Under the pieces are notes generated by a model, which did no database searches, was not told the DNA's origin, and was given only the letters and a program-made list of their open reading frames with translations. Of a DNA stretch of 64,000 bases, positions 7,666-15,484 are shown piece by piece. This stretch comes from Vibrio sp. STUT-A11 (GTDB lineage: Bacteria > Pseudomonadota > Gammaproteobacteria > Enterobacterales > Vibrionaceae): the NCBI RefSeq assembly GCF_026000435.1, contig NZ_AP026763.1:992001-1056000 (forward strand), read 5' to 3'. Each line of letters begins with the position of its first letter. Position 1 is the stretch's first letter. The translations under genes were made by a program, and so were the position numbers.

Positions 7666-10053
7666 ATGAGACATTGTAATCGCGCTCAGTTTAAACCGTG
7701 GTTAGCCAGGCCGGTAACCAATCCGGTTTGGATGCTATTCATTACCATTCTGTTGGTTGTTGCCACCGCCATGGGCGCCAAGAACCTCTATTTCCGTGGA
7801 GATTACAATATCTTCTTTGATGGAACCAATAAGCAGCTACAGGCATTTGATGAAATTCAGGCCACCTTTGCTAAAACCGACAATCTTGCGGTAGTAATCG
7901 CTCCTAAGAGTGGCACGGTTTTTACCCCAGAATCCTTAACTCTTATTCAGGAATTCACAACAGACGCCTGGCAGGTACCTTACTCCAGCCGTGTTGATTC
8001 CTTGGCTAACTACCAGCATACCGAAGCCATCGAAGATGATCTCCTGGTGGAGGACCTGCTTCTGGAAGATTATGCACATACACCAGAACGCATTGAAAGG
8101 GTAAAACAAATTGCCTTGAGCGAACCGGTTACTAAGCGTTCTCTGGTATCTGAATCGGGTGATGTGGCGGTCATCAATATTACCGTGCAGCTTCCTGAGG
8201 TGAATAAGTCACATGAGGTTGAAGAGGTGTACAGTTTCGCCAGTGAACTCGTTGAAAGGTACCAGCAACAATACCCTGATACGGAGTTTTACAAAACAGG
8301 CATCATTGCTATGAATCACGCATTTATGTCTTCAGCACAGCAGGATTCTTCAACTCTGATTCCAGCTATGTTGTTGGTGGTATTGGTCTTTCTTACCATC
8401 ATGCTGCGGTCAGTGCTAAGTGTGTTAGCCACTCTGGTGGTTATCATTTGCTCAGTTGTTGCGACATTGGGACTTGCTGGTTGGGCAGGTATGTTTATGA
8501 GCACAGCTACAGTCAATATACCCACACTGGTGCTGACACTGGCTGTGGCGGACTGTGTGCATATTATTGCGACCATGCGTCACCAGATGCAAAAAGGTGT
8601 ACAAAAAGCAGAAGCAATTATTCATAGTCTAAGGCTGAATTTCGTTCCGGTTCTTATCACATCAGTAACCACTGCTGTCGGCTTCTTTATGATGAATATG
8701 TCCGATTCACCAGTGTTAAGAGATTTCGGTAACCTTGCCGCCTTAGGCGTTATGTTGGCGTGTGCGCTTTCCGTCACTCTTTTACCTGCTTTACTTAGGA
8801 TTTTGCCGATAAAAGTCAAACCGGTGATTGAGAGCGATAAGGCTCACTTTATGGATCGCCTTGGCGATTATGTGGTGAATAAGCGTAACGTCTTGCTGCC
8901 GTTATCTGTGGTAATTATCGCGGTCACAGCTGCTCTGGTTCCTCTGAACAAGATTAATGATGAAGCTGTTAAGTATTTTCACAAGCAGAGTGAGTTCCGT
9001 CAGGCTGTTGATTTTATGCAGGAGCATATCAGTGGGATGGATAGCATTAGCATTGCGGTTAAGACCAATGAACCACAGGGGATTGCAGATCCTAATTTCC
9101 TGAAGACCATTGCAGATTTTACGGAGTGGTTGAGAGCTCAGCCGGAGACGGATCATGTTGCATCATTATCTGATGTCTACAAGCGTCTAAACCAAAACAT
9201 GCATGGGGATGATGAGAGCTATTACCGCTTACCGGAAGATCGACAACTGGCGGCGCAGTATCTGCTTATGTACGAAATGTCGCTCCCTTATGGTCTGGAT
9301 TTGAATAACCAGATCAGCATCGACAAATCATCGCTGAAAATGCAGCTTACTACGAAAAACTTGGGCAGCGTAGAGCTGGTGGATTTAGAAAACCGTATCC
9401 GTCAGTGGTTTTCCGAGAATGCACCAAGAAACGAGTTGAATTCTCATATTCCTCGCTACGAAGTGGTGGCTTCGAGCCCGTCACTGATGTTTGCCCATAT
9501 AGGTCAAATCAATATGCGGAGTATGCTGATGTCACTGCCAATCAGCTTGGTGCTAATCTCTGTACTTATGATATTTGCGTTACGGTCTGTGCGGTTAGGC
9601 TTAATCAGCATAGTGCCGAATATGGCTCCGGCGATTATTGGTTTTGGTGTGTGGGCTCTGATTTCCGGTGAAATTAACCTTGGCCTGTCGGTTGTTGTCT
9701 CGCTGACGCTTGGTGTGGTTGTTGACGATGCAGTGCATTTTTTAAGCAAATACCAGATTGCCCGCCGGGAAGGTAAATCGGCTGAAGATGCGGTTCGTTA
9801 CGCGTTCCATACAGTGGGACGTGCACTTTGGGTCACCACCGTCGTATTGGGGGCTGGTTTTGGAGTGCTATCCATGTCCATGTTCCGTCTGAACTCAGAT
9901 ATGGGGCAGCTTAGTGGCATAGTGATCTTGTTAGCCCTGGTAGTGGACTTCCTGTTTCTGCCTTGCCTGCTGATGCTGTTCGACAGAAAGTCTGAAAAAA
10001 CGGTCATAGCACCATCGGCGTCAACATCTACTAACCCTGTAACCAACCCGTAA
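7666..10053 (+). CDS. MMPL/RND-superfamily exporter
   Basis: This 795-residue inner-membrane protein has the two-fold RND layout: one span near residue 30, a large periplasmic domain, five spans around residues 220-400, then the same arrangement repeated. It contains the MMPL/sterol-sensing-like core (TLVLTLAVADCVHII in the first half; SLTLGVVVDDAVHFLSKY in the second) with the intramembrane Asp residues used for proton coupling. Such single-subunit RND proteins export lipids, hopanoids or small hydrophobic compounds. I chose ATG 7666 because GGAG lies 6 bp upstream; earlier in-frame starts would overlap operator 3. It heads a three-gene operon with a periplasmic LolA-like protein and an outer-membrane barrel, a complete envelope-spanning set. 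Confidence 0.9.
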   Translation: MRHCNRAQFKPWLARPVTNPVWMLFITILLVVATAMGAKNLYFRGDYNIFFDGTNKQLQAFDEIQATFAKTDNLAVVIAPKSGTVFTPESLTLIQEFTTDAWQVPYSSRVDSLANYQHTEAIEDDLLVEDLLLEDYAHTPERIERVKQIALSEPVTKRSLVSESGDVAVINITVQLPEVNKSHEVEEVYSFASELVERYQQQYPDTEFYKTGIIAMNHAFMSSAQQDSSTLIPAMLLVVLVFLTIMLRSVLSVLATLVVIICSVVATLGLAGWAGMFMSTATVNIPTLVLTLAVADCVHIIATMRHQMQKGVQKAEAIIHSLRLNFVPVLITSVTTAVGFFMMNMSDSPVLRDFGNLAALGVMLACALSVTLLPALLRILPIKVKPVIESDKAHFMDRLGDYVVNKRNVLLPLSVVIIAVTAALVPLNKINDEAVKYFHKQSEFRQAVDFMQEHISGMDSISIAVKTNEPQGIADPNFLKTIADFTEWLRAQPETDHVASLSDVYKRLNQNMHGDDESYYRLPEDRQLAAQYLLMYEMSLPYGLDLNNQISIDKSSLKMQLTTKNLGSVELVDLENRIRQWFSENAPRNELNSHIPRYEVVASSPSLMFAHIGQINMRSMLMSLPISLVLISVLMIFALRSVRLGLISIVPNMAPAIIGFGVWALISGEINLGLSVVVSLTLGVVVDDAVHFLSKYQIARREGKSAEDAVRYAFHTVGRALWVTTVVLGAGFGVLSMSMFRLNSDMGQLSGIVILLALVVDFLFLPCLLMLFDRKSEKTVIAPSASTSTNPVTNP

Positions 10054-10097
10054 TTATCGGCCAGCAGAGCAGAATTCTGCTGGCAAGGAGTATTGAT

Positions 10098-10919
10098 ATG
10101 CAAAATCTATTTTCTGAAAGCTCAAACCATAAGCTGATAAAAGGAGTGATAGTTAGCTCCCTGATAGTTTTATGCTCAACATTAACTGCCCCCGTGTACG
10201 CTGATCCGGCTAAAGGGCTAGAGATAGCCAAGCAGCGTAAAGCAAAAGATTTGGGCTGGCAGGATTCAACCGCGACGGTAGAAATGTTGCTGAAAAATGC
10301 GCAAGGCCAAACCAGTACCCGCCTGATGCGCATGAAATCTCTAGAGGTTGAAGATGATGGGGATAAAGGACTGACTATTTTCGATGAGCCAAGGGATGTA
10401 AAAGGCACAGCATTTCTTAACCATTCCCATGTGGTTGGGGCGGATGACCAGTGGCTTTATCTTCCCGCTCTGAAACGGGTGAAACGTATTTCTTCCAGAA
10501 ATAAATCCGGCCCGTTTATGGGCAGTGAATTTGCGTACGAGGACCTGAGCTCGTTTGAGATTGAAAAGTACCAGTTTGATTATCTGAAAGATGAATATGT
10601 TAACGATGTACCGACCTATGTGCTTCAACAGATACCAGAAGATAAAAACTCCGGATATACCAAACAGTTAGTATGGCTGGATAAGACGGAATACCGGCCA
10701 TTAAAGGTAGAGTTCTATGACCGTAAGGGGGCGCTGCTGAAAACCCTGACTTTCTCAGACTACAAACAGTATCTGAATAAGCACTGGCGGGCTCATACCA
10801 TGGAGATGGTTAACCACCAGACAGGGAAGAGTACCATTCTCAGTACAGTGAAACTGGCTTTCGATACTGGATTACAAGAGAAAGACTTCCGTAAGAATAT
10901 TCTTAAACGCGTGAGGTAA
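10098..10919 (+). CDS. Periplasmic LolA-like (outer membrane lipoprotein-sorting) protein
   Basis: The 273-residue product has a signal peptide ending around APVYA-DPAKG and then a beta-rich domain with DDQWLYLPALKRVKRISSRNKSGPFMGSEFAYEDLSS, a signature of the LolA-like family (PF17131) regularly encoded beside MMPL exporters. LolA and LolB-type folds bind acyl chains in a half-barrel, so it probably ferries a lipid-like substrate from the exporter across the periplasm. A good ribosome site (AAGGAG) precedes ATG 10098. It follows the exporter by 44 bp and precedes the barrel gene by 14 bp. Confidence 0.88.
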   Translation: MQNLFSESSNHKLIKGVIVSSLIVLCSTLTAPVYADPAKGLEIAKQRKAKDLGWQDSTATVEMLLKNAQGQTSTRLMRMKSLEVEDDGDKGLTIFDEPRDVKGTAFLNHSHVVGADDQWLYLPALKRVKRISSRNKSGPFMGSEFAYEDLSSFEIEKYQFDYLKDEYVNDVPTYVLQQIPEDKNSGYTKQLVWLDKTEYRPLKVEFYDRKGALLKTLTFSDYKQYLNKHWRAHTMEMVNHQTGKSTILSTVKLAFDTGLQEKDFRKNILKRVR

Positions 10920-10933
10920 CGGAAGGGGTGCCT

Positions 10934-12142
10934 ATGAGAAAACAGATAAATATTGCAGGTCGGCTTATGGCCTGCATCTCAGCCGTGGCTCTGACGGTGT
11001 TTACTTTTTCCGCTAACGCAACATCACTGACGGATGGTGAATTAAGCGGGCAGCTAAATCTGGAACACAGGCAGTTTTTCTCAGACGGTTTGTCGGGGCA
11101 GGATAATGTACAGTCATCACTGGTGATGCGCCCGGAATGGTACTGGGAACTGAATGATGGAGATGCGAGCTTTACCTTTTCGCCATTCTACCGCTATGAC
11201 GCGATGGATGACGAACGCAGTCATGCCGACATCCGAGAAATGCTGTACCTCAGTGTGTGGGGGGATTATGAGCTTAGAGTCGGGATCAGTAAGGTGTTCT
11301 GGGGTGTAACAGAATCGGCCCATTTGGTGGATGTGGTGAATCAGACGGATGCTATTGAAGCCGTGGACGGTGAAGAAAAATTGGGGCAACCGATGCTTCA
11401 CTTTACAACAGTAAAAGATTGGGGAACCGCGGATCTGATGTTGTTACCGTATTTTCGCGAACGAACTTTTGCCGGATATGATGGCAGACTGAGAGCGTCA
11501 TTGACAGTAGATGCGGATGATCCGCTATACGAGTCATCCAGGGAAGAAAAGCATGTTGATTTTGCAGCCCGTTATTCGCGCATGTTAGGGGACTGGGATA
11601 TTGGACTCAGTTATCTTCAGGGCACAAACCGCGATCCGTACTTAAAATATCAAGCCGGTGAATTACGCCCATACTATGCCCAGATGAAACATACCGGGTT
11701 GGATCTTCAGGGGATTGTCGGAGACTGGCTGTGGAAGCTGGAGGCTGTGTATCGGGACAGTCAGGAAAACCATACTGCGGTAGTGACCGGGTTTGAGTAT
11801 ACCTGGGTGGGGGCCCTGGGCAGTATCTGGGATGTAGGATTGATCTCTGAGTATCTTTTTGATTCACGCGATGAGACATCGGCTCTGGGGCAAAATGACC
11901 TTTTTGCCGGGGTACGTCTGGCACTTAATGATGAGGACAGTACGGAAGTTCTTACTGGCATCACTCAGGACTTGGATAACAGTGATGTGTATGTAGTGAA
12001 ACTTGAGGCGTCTACCCGGCTAAGTAATCACTTTACCGGCAGATTTGAAGCCTGGTTATTTGAGAACGATACACCGGATGATTTATTTTACTCTGCCAGA
12101 AAAGATGACTTTGTTGAGTTTGCATTGGAATACTATTTCTGA
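10934..12142 (+). CDS. Outer-membrane beta-barrel protein of the exporter operon
   Basis: The 402-residue protein has a signal peptide (hydrophobic to about residue 30, cleavage near SANA-TS) and then alternating amphipathic strands rich in Tyr and Trp, ending in LEYYF, the terminal aromatic residue recognised by the BAM complex. No domain name is certain; similar barrels accompany MMPL plus LolA-like pairs in other proteobacteria. It would complete the export route at the outer membrane. ATG 10934 is preferred to GTG 10928 because GGAAGGGG ends 5 bp upstream. No clear terminator follows; nth converges from the right. Confidence 0.75.
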   Translation: MRKQINIAGRLMACISAVALTVFTFSANATSLTDGELSGQLNLEHRQFFSDGLSGQDNVQSSLVMRPEWYWELNDGDASFTFSPFYRYDAMDDERSHADIREMLYLSVWGDYELRVGISKVFWGVTESAHLVDVVNQTDAIEAVDGEEKLGQPMLHFTTVKDWGTADLMLLPYFRERTFAGYDGRLRASLTVDADDPLYESSREEKHVDFAARYSRMLGDWDIGLSYLQGTNRDPYLKYQAGELRPYYAQMKHTGLDLQGIVGDWLWKLEAVYRDSQENHTAVVTGFEYTWVGALGSIWDVGLISEYLFDSRDETSALGQNDLFAGVRLALNDEDSTEVLTGITQDLDNSDVYVVKLEASTRLSNHFTGRFEAWLFENDTPDDLFYSARKDDFVEFALEYYF

Positions 12143-12229
12143 TTATCTAATTTGTCTAAAAGCTAGATTGAGCTTTGAAGAAAAAGGAGTTAGGGGGATG
12201 GGCGGATTCCCGCCCTAAAAGAGGTTGAC

Positions 12230-12865
12230 CTAATCACTGGTCTTTTCTTTGAATTCACACAGGTCTTCAATTATGCAGCTACCACAGCGGGGCTTACGGG
12301 CAATACAAGTGTATCTGCCATGTAAGATAAGCCAGTGGTGTACGTCTAATTTAAACTCTTTAGGCACCACTTTTAATAGTTTTTGCTCTACATCGTCGAC
12401 CGTTTTACCCATCGCAAATTTGGTACGATTAGACACACGATAAATATGAGTATCGACGGCAATGGTGGGCCAGCCGAAAGCGGTGTTGAGAACAACGTTT
12501 GCCGTCTTTCTTCCCACGCCTGGTAGAGCCTCAAGCGCTGCACGATCTTCCGGAACTTCACCGTTGTGCTTTTCTAGTAAGATCTTACAGGTTTTGATGG
12601 TGTTTTCTGCTTTCGAATTAAACAGGCCAATGGTCTTGATGTACTTTTTTAGTCCATCGACGCCCAAATCAAACATGCTCTGTGGCGTGTTGGCAACCGG
12701 GAACAGTTTGTCAGTGGCTTTGTTTACGCTCACATCTGTCGCCTGTGCTGAGAGTAATACAGCGATAAGCAGTTCAAAGGGAGAGCTCCAGTTTAGCTCG
12801 GTCTGAGGGTTTGGATTGTTTTCCCTTAATCGTTGTAAAATTTCAATTCTTTTGACTTTGTTCAT
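12230..12865 (-). CDS. nth: Endonuclease III
   Basis: This 211-residue base-excision repair enzyme removes oxidised pyrimidines and nicks the abasic site by beta-elimination. Its helix-hairpin-helix LPGVGRKTANVVL contains the catalytic Lys, the catalytic Asp lies in AVDTHIYR, and the C-terminal C-x6-C-x2-C-x5-C pattern (CIARKPRCGSCIIEDLC) binds the 4Fe-4S cluster. Length is normal. It follows the rsx operon on the same strand, as in other gamma-proteobacteria, but a terminator and a 160-bp repeat element lie between rsxE and nth, so nth probably needs its own promoter near 12,870-12,900. Confidence 0.97.
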   Translation of the reverse strand: MNKVKRIEILQRLRENNPNPQTELNWSSPFELLIAVLLSAQATDVSVNKATDKLFPVANTPQSMFDLGVDGLKKYIKTIGLFNSKAENTIKTCKILLEKHNGEVPEDRAALEALPGVGRKTANVVLNTAFGWPTIAVDTHIYRVSNRTKFAMGKTVDDVEQKLLKVVPKEFKLDVHHWLILHGRYTCIARKPRCGSCIIEDLCEFKEKTSD

Positions 12866-12899
12866 TGCTGACTTCCAATACCGTCTTGGCGGTTATTAA

Positions 12900-13059
12900 T
12901 ACCAATCGTAGTAGATAACTGGTCATTCTAGCTGGTTAAAATACTCGATAACTGCGTTGTCAATTTTGATTGTAGATTAACTACTTATCGAAAATCTCCG
13001 CCTTGTTCTCAAGCATTTTTCCTACGCTATTTCTGCTCACTTATCTACTGTGATTGGTA
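12900..13059. repeat. MITE-like inverted-repeat element (about 160 bp)
   Basis: The ends are 19-bp imperfect inverted repeats: TACCAATCGTAGTAGATAA at the left and the complement of TACCAATCACAGTAGATAA at the right (17 of 19 match). It has no coding capacity. I recognise it as a short extragenic repeat that recurs in many Vibrio genomes. It sits between the rsx terminator and nth and may influence nth transcription. Confidence 0.65.
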
Positions 13060-13060
13060 C

Positions 13061-13096
13061 AAAAAGGCCCTACAAACGGTAGAGCCTTATTTTTTA
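13061..13096. terminator. Terminator of the rsx operon
   Basis: AAGGCCCTAC (13064-13073) and GTAGAGCCTT (13079-13088) pair over 10 bp with one G-U pair; T runs flank both sides. On the minus strand it lies just after the rsxE stop. Confidence 0.8.
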
Positions 13097-13105
13097 TTCT
13101 GCGTA

Positions 13106-13798
13106 CTATGCGTTAGTGACGCGGGCACGCTCAATGGTTGGTTTTTCTTCTTTTGGTTGTCGTGCCTGAATCGAGTTATCGATAATATTTTTTAAGGCGA
13201 TCAGCAAGCCAACACCAATGAAAGCGCCTGGCGGCAGTAGAGCCAGAAGGAAGCTGCTATCGAAGTGAAATATTTCAATTCGAAGCGAAGCTGCCCAGTC
13301 GCCTAATAGTAAATCTGCGCCGTCAAATAACGTACCGTTACCAATAAGCTCACGCATTGCGCCTAACACGACCAATACGCTGGTCATGCCTAAGCCCATC
13401 CATAAGCCGTCTAAAGCCGAAGGGAGCACATCGTTTTTCGATGCATAGGCTTCTGCCCGGCCAATAATAATACAGTTGGTTACGATCAGCGGGATAAAGA
13501 TACCGAGTGAAAGATACAAACCGTACGCGTAAGCATTCATTAACAGCTGTACACAGGTAACCAGTGAAGCAATGATCATAACGAAGACCGGAATACGGAC
13601 CTCTTTTGGCACGTAGTTACGGATAAGAGACACCGTCACGTTTGAACCGACCAGCACCAATAGCGTAGCAATGCCAAGGCCAAGTGCGTTTGTGATCGTT
13701 GATGAGACGGCTAAAAGGGGACAAAGACCAAGCAGCTGAACTAATGCTGGGTTGTTGTTCCACATGCCGTTTTTCATCAGCAGTTTGTTTTCACTCAT
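13106..13798 (-). CDS. rsxE: Electron transport complex subunit RsxE
   Basis: The 230-residue protein has six membrane spans and matches RsxE/RnfE along its whole length (NNPALVQLLGLCPLLAVSSTITNALGLG, NCIIIGRAEAYASKN). RsxE pairs with RsxA in the membrane core, where the two conserved cysteine segments hold a 2Fe-2S cluster. The Rsx/Rnf complex moves electrons between NADH and ferredoxin-like carriers coupled to an ion gradient, and in enterobacteria keeps SoxR reduced. It is the last gene of the operon; its ATG overlaps the rsxG stop by 4 bp. The polar C-terminal tail is slightly longer than in E. coli. Confidence 0.96.
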   Translation of the reverse strand: MSENKLLMKNGMWNNNPALVQLLGLCPLLAVSSTITNALGLGIATLLVLVGSNVTVSLIRNYVPKEVRIPVFVMIIASLVTCVQLLMNAYAYGLYLSLGIFIPLIVTNCIIIGRAEAYASKNDVLPSALDGLWMGLGMTSVLVVLGAMRELIGNGTLFDGADLLLGDWAASLRIEIFHFDSSFLLALLPPGAFIGVGLLIALKNIIDNSIQARQPKEEKPTIERARVTNA

Positions 13799-14430
13799 TG
13801 GTTGCCTCCTGTGCAGTCGAGGGGCTGACTGAGAATCTCATTCCGGGTGTTATTGACGTAGTTTACGGTGTTTCTTACTACTTTGACTACCGCTCTAGGT
13901 GTAATCGTTGCGCCAGTAAACTGATCAAAATCACCACCGTCTTTACGAACGCGCCAGGAATTCCAGTTTTCTTCCGTGACTTGTTTTCCGCTAAAGCTCA
14001 GGATCCAATCCGTCACTCGTAGGTCGACTTTATCACCTAACCCCGGTGTTTCTTGATGATTAAGAACACGAGTCCCCAGAATCTTGCCTTGGTTATCAAT
14101 ACCTGTGATGACTTTGATCGCACCGTTGTAACCGTCTGGGGCGATAGACTCAATCGCGATCGCGGTTGGTTCACCATTTTTCGTTGCAATATAAGCGGGC
14201 ATTGCGTGTAGTGTTCCAAGCTCTGGGGAGCTAACCATAGTACATGCTTGGGTTAACGCGTTGTCATGCATGGCCTCAGGAATGACCTGATTCAGCACCG
14301 ACAACAACTGTTTTCGTTCTTGCAGTTTGATTTGATCTTCGGTTAAGTACTGAGTCAATGCTACCAGACCTGTTGTGGCACAAGCAAAGATAGCGAGTGT
14401 CAGACCATTTTTTCTAATTGCGGTTAACAT
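13795..14430 (-). CDS. rsxG: Electron transport complex subunit RsxG
   Basis: This 211-residue protein has one N-terminal membrane span (NGLTLAIFACATTGLVALTQ) and a periplasmic FMN-binding domain. The Thr that carries covalent FMN lies in the FTGATITPRAVV motif near residue 175. I start it at 14430 because GAGGTAAAC lies directly upstream and this gives the family N-terminus MLTAIRKNG; a longer in-frame extension to 14475 would overlap rsxD. It sits between rsxD and rsxE with a 4-bp overlap to the latter. Confidence 0.95.
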   Translation of the reverse strand: MLTAIRKNGLTLAIFACATTGLVALTQYLTEDQIKLQERKQLLSVLNQVIPEAMHDNALTQACTMVSSPELGTLHAMPAYIATKNGEPTAIAIESIAPDGYNGAIKVITGIDNQGKILGTRVLNHQETPGLGDKVDLRVTDWILSFSGKQVTEENWNSWRVRKDGGDFDQFTGATITPRAVVKVVRNTVNYVNNTRNEILSQPLDCTGGNQ

Positions 14431-14437
14431 GTTTACC

Positions 14438-15484
14438 TCAGTGACCGTAAGTTCTAGGTTTGGTGTAGTAGTCAATCAGTGGCACGCACATGTTGGCCAG
14501 CAGAACAGCGAATGCAACACCATCGGGGAAACCGCCCCAACTACGAATAACAAAGACGAGTGCGCCGATAAGAGCACCAAAAATCAGGCGACCTTTTACC
14601 GTAGTTGAAGCTGATACTGGATCCGTCGCGATAAAGAAGGCACCCAGCATGGTCGCTCCTGATAGTAAGTGGAAGACTGGTGACGCCGTTTCTCCCGGAG
14701 TGAGCAGCATGAACACCAGGCTAAACACGGTCAGGCTCGCCAAGAACCCTGCAGGGATGTACCACTGAATAATGCGCTTTTTGATCATCACCAGGCCACC
14801 AATAAAGTAAGCGACATTGACCCATTGCCAACCCATCCCCGCCAAACCTGAAAAAATAGGCTGTGAAAGAATTTCACTTGGGGTTGCACCAGTATGTAGA
14901 CCCGTTTTAAAAGCGTCGAGTGGTGTTGCCATTGTCACGCCGTCGACACCTGCTCGTACTTGCTGCAGCGATAGACCGTCATTATCAAATCCAGTAAAAA
15001 TAAGTGATAACACATCGGCGAAATTGACGTAATCGGGAATAAGTGATGTTGGTACGCTCCAGCTTGTCATTTGAACCGGGAACGAAATAAGCAGCACAAC
15101 ATAAGCTACCATCGCTGGGTTAAACAGGTTTTGACCAAGACCGCCATAGAGATGCTTGGCAATTACAATCGCGAAGACTAAGCCAATCACGCTAAGCCAC
15201 CAAGGAGACCAAGGTGGAATGGCAACCGCCAGCAGCCAAGCTGTAACGATGGCACTGTTATCACGCAGTGCTCGAATTGGCGGACGCTTGCGGACGACCA
15301 TCACCAGTGCTTCCAGAGCCATCGCGACAACAATAGCAAAAATAAGCTGGATCAATGTTCCCCAGCCAAAGAAGTAAGTTTGAGCCGCTAAACCAGGGAT
15401 CGCACACAGTGCCACCCATTTCATCAAATCAGGCGTGCTACGACGGCTGTGGGTATGCGGTGAGCTGGCTATAAAAAACGACAT
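14438..15484 (-). CDS. rsxD: Electron transport complex subunit RsxD
   Basis: The 348-residue protein has about nine to ten membrane spans and fits RsxD/RnfD. The covalent flavin site is in LLSGATMLGAFFIATDPVS, with the conserved Thr. It relates to NqrB of the sodium-pumping NADH:quinone oxidoreductase and belongs to the ion-translocating core. Its ATG overlaps the rsxC stop by one base, so the two are translationally coupled. Confidence 0.96.
   Translation of the reverse strand: MSFFIASSPHTHSRRSTPDLMKWVALCAIPGLAAQTYFFGWGTLIQLIFAIVVAMALEALVMVVRKRPPIRALRDNSAIVTAWLLAVAIPPWSPWWLSVIGLVFAIVIAKHLYGGLGQNLFNPAMVAYVVLLISFPVQMTSWSVPTSLIPDYVNFADVLSLIFTGFDNDGLSLQQVRAGVDGVTMATPLDAFKTGLHTGATPSEILSQPIFSGLAGMGWQWVNVAYFIGGLVMIKKRIIQWYIPAGFLASLTVFSLVFMLLTPGETASPVFHLLSGATMLGAFFIATDPVSASTTVKGRLIFGALIGALVFVIRSWGGFPDGVAFAVLLANMCVPLIDYYTKPRTYGH

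Noticed and set aside
12200..12216. Hairpin GGGCGG/CCGCCC after the exporter operon and nth
   Set aside because: No T tract directly after the stem on either strand, so I do not call it a terminator.
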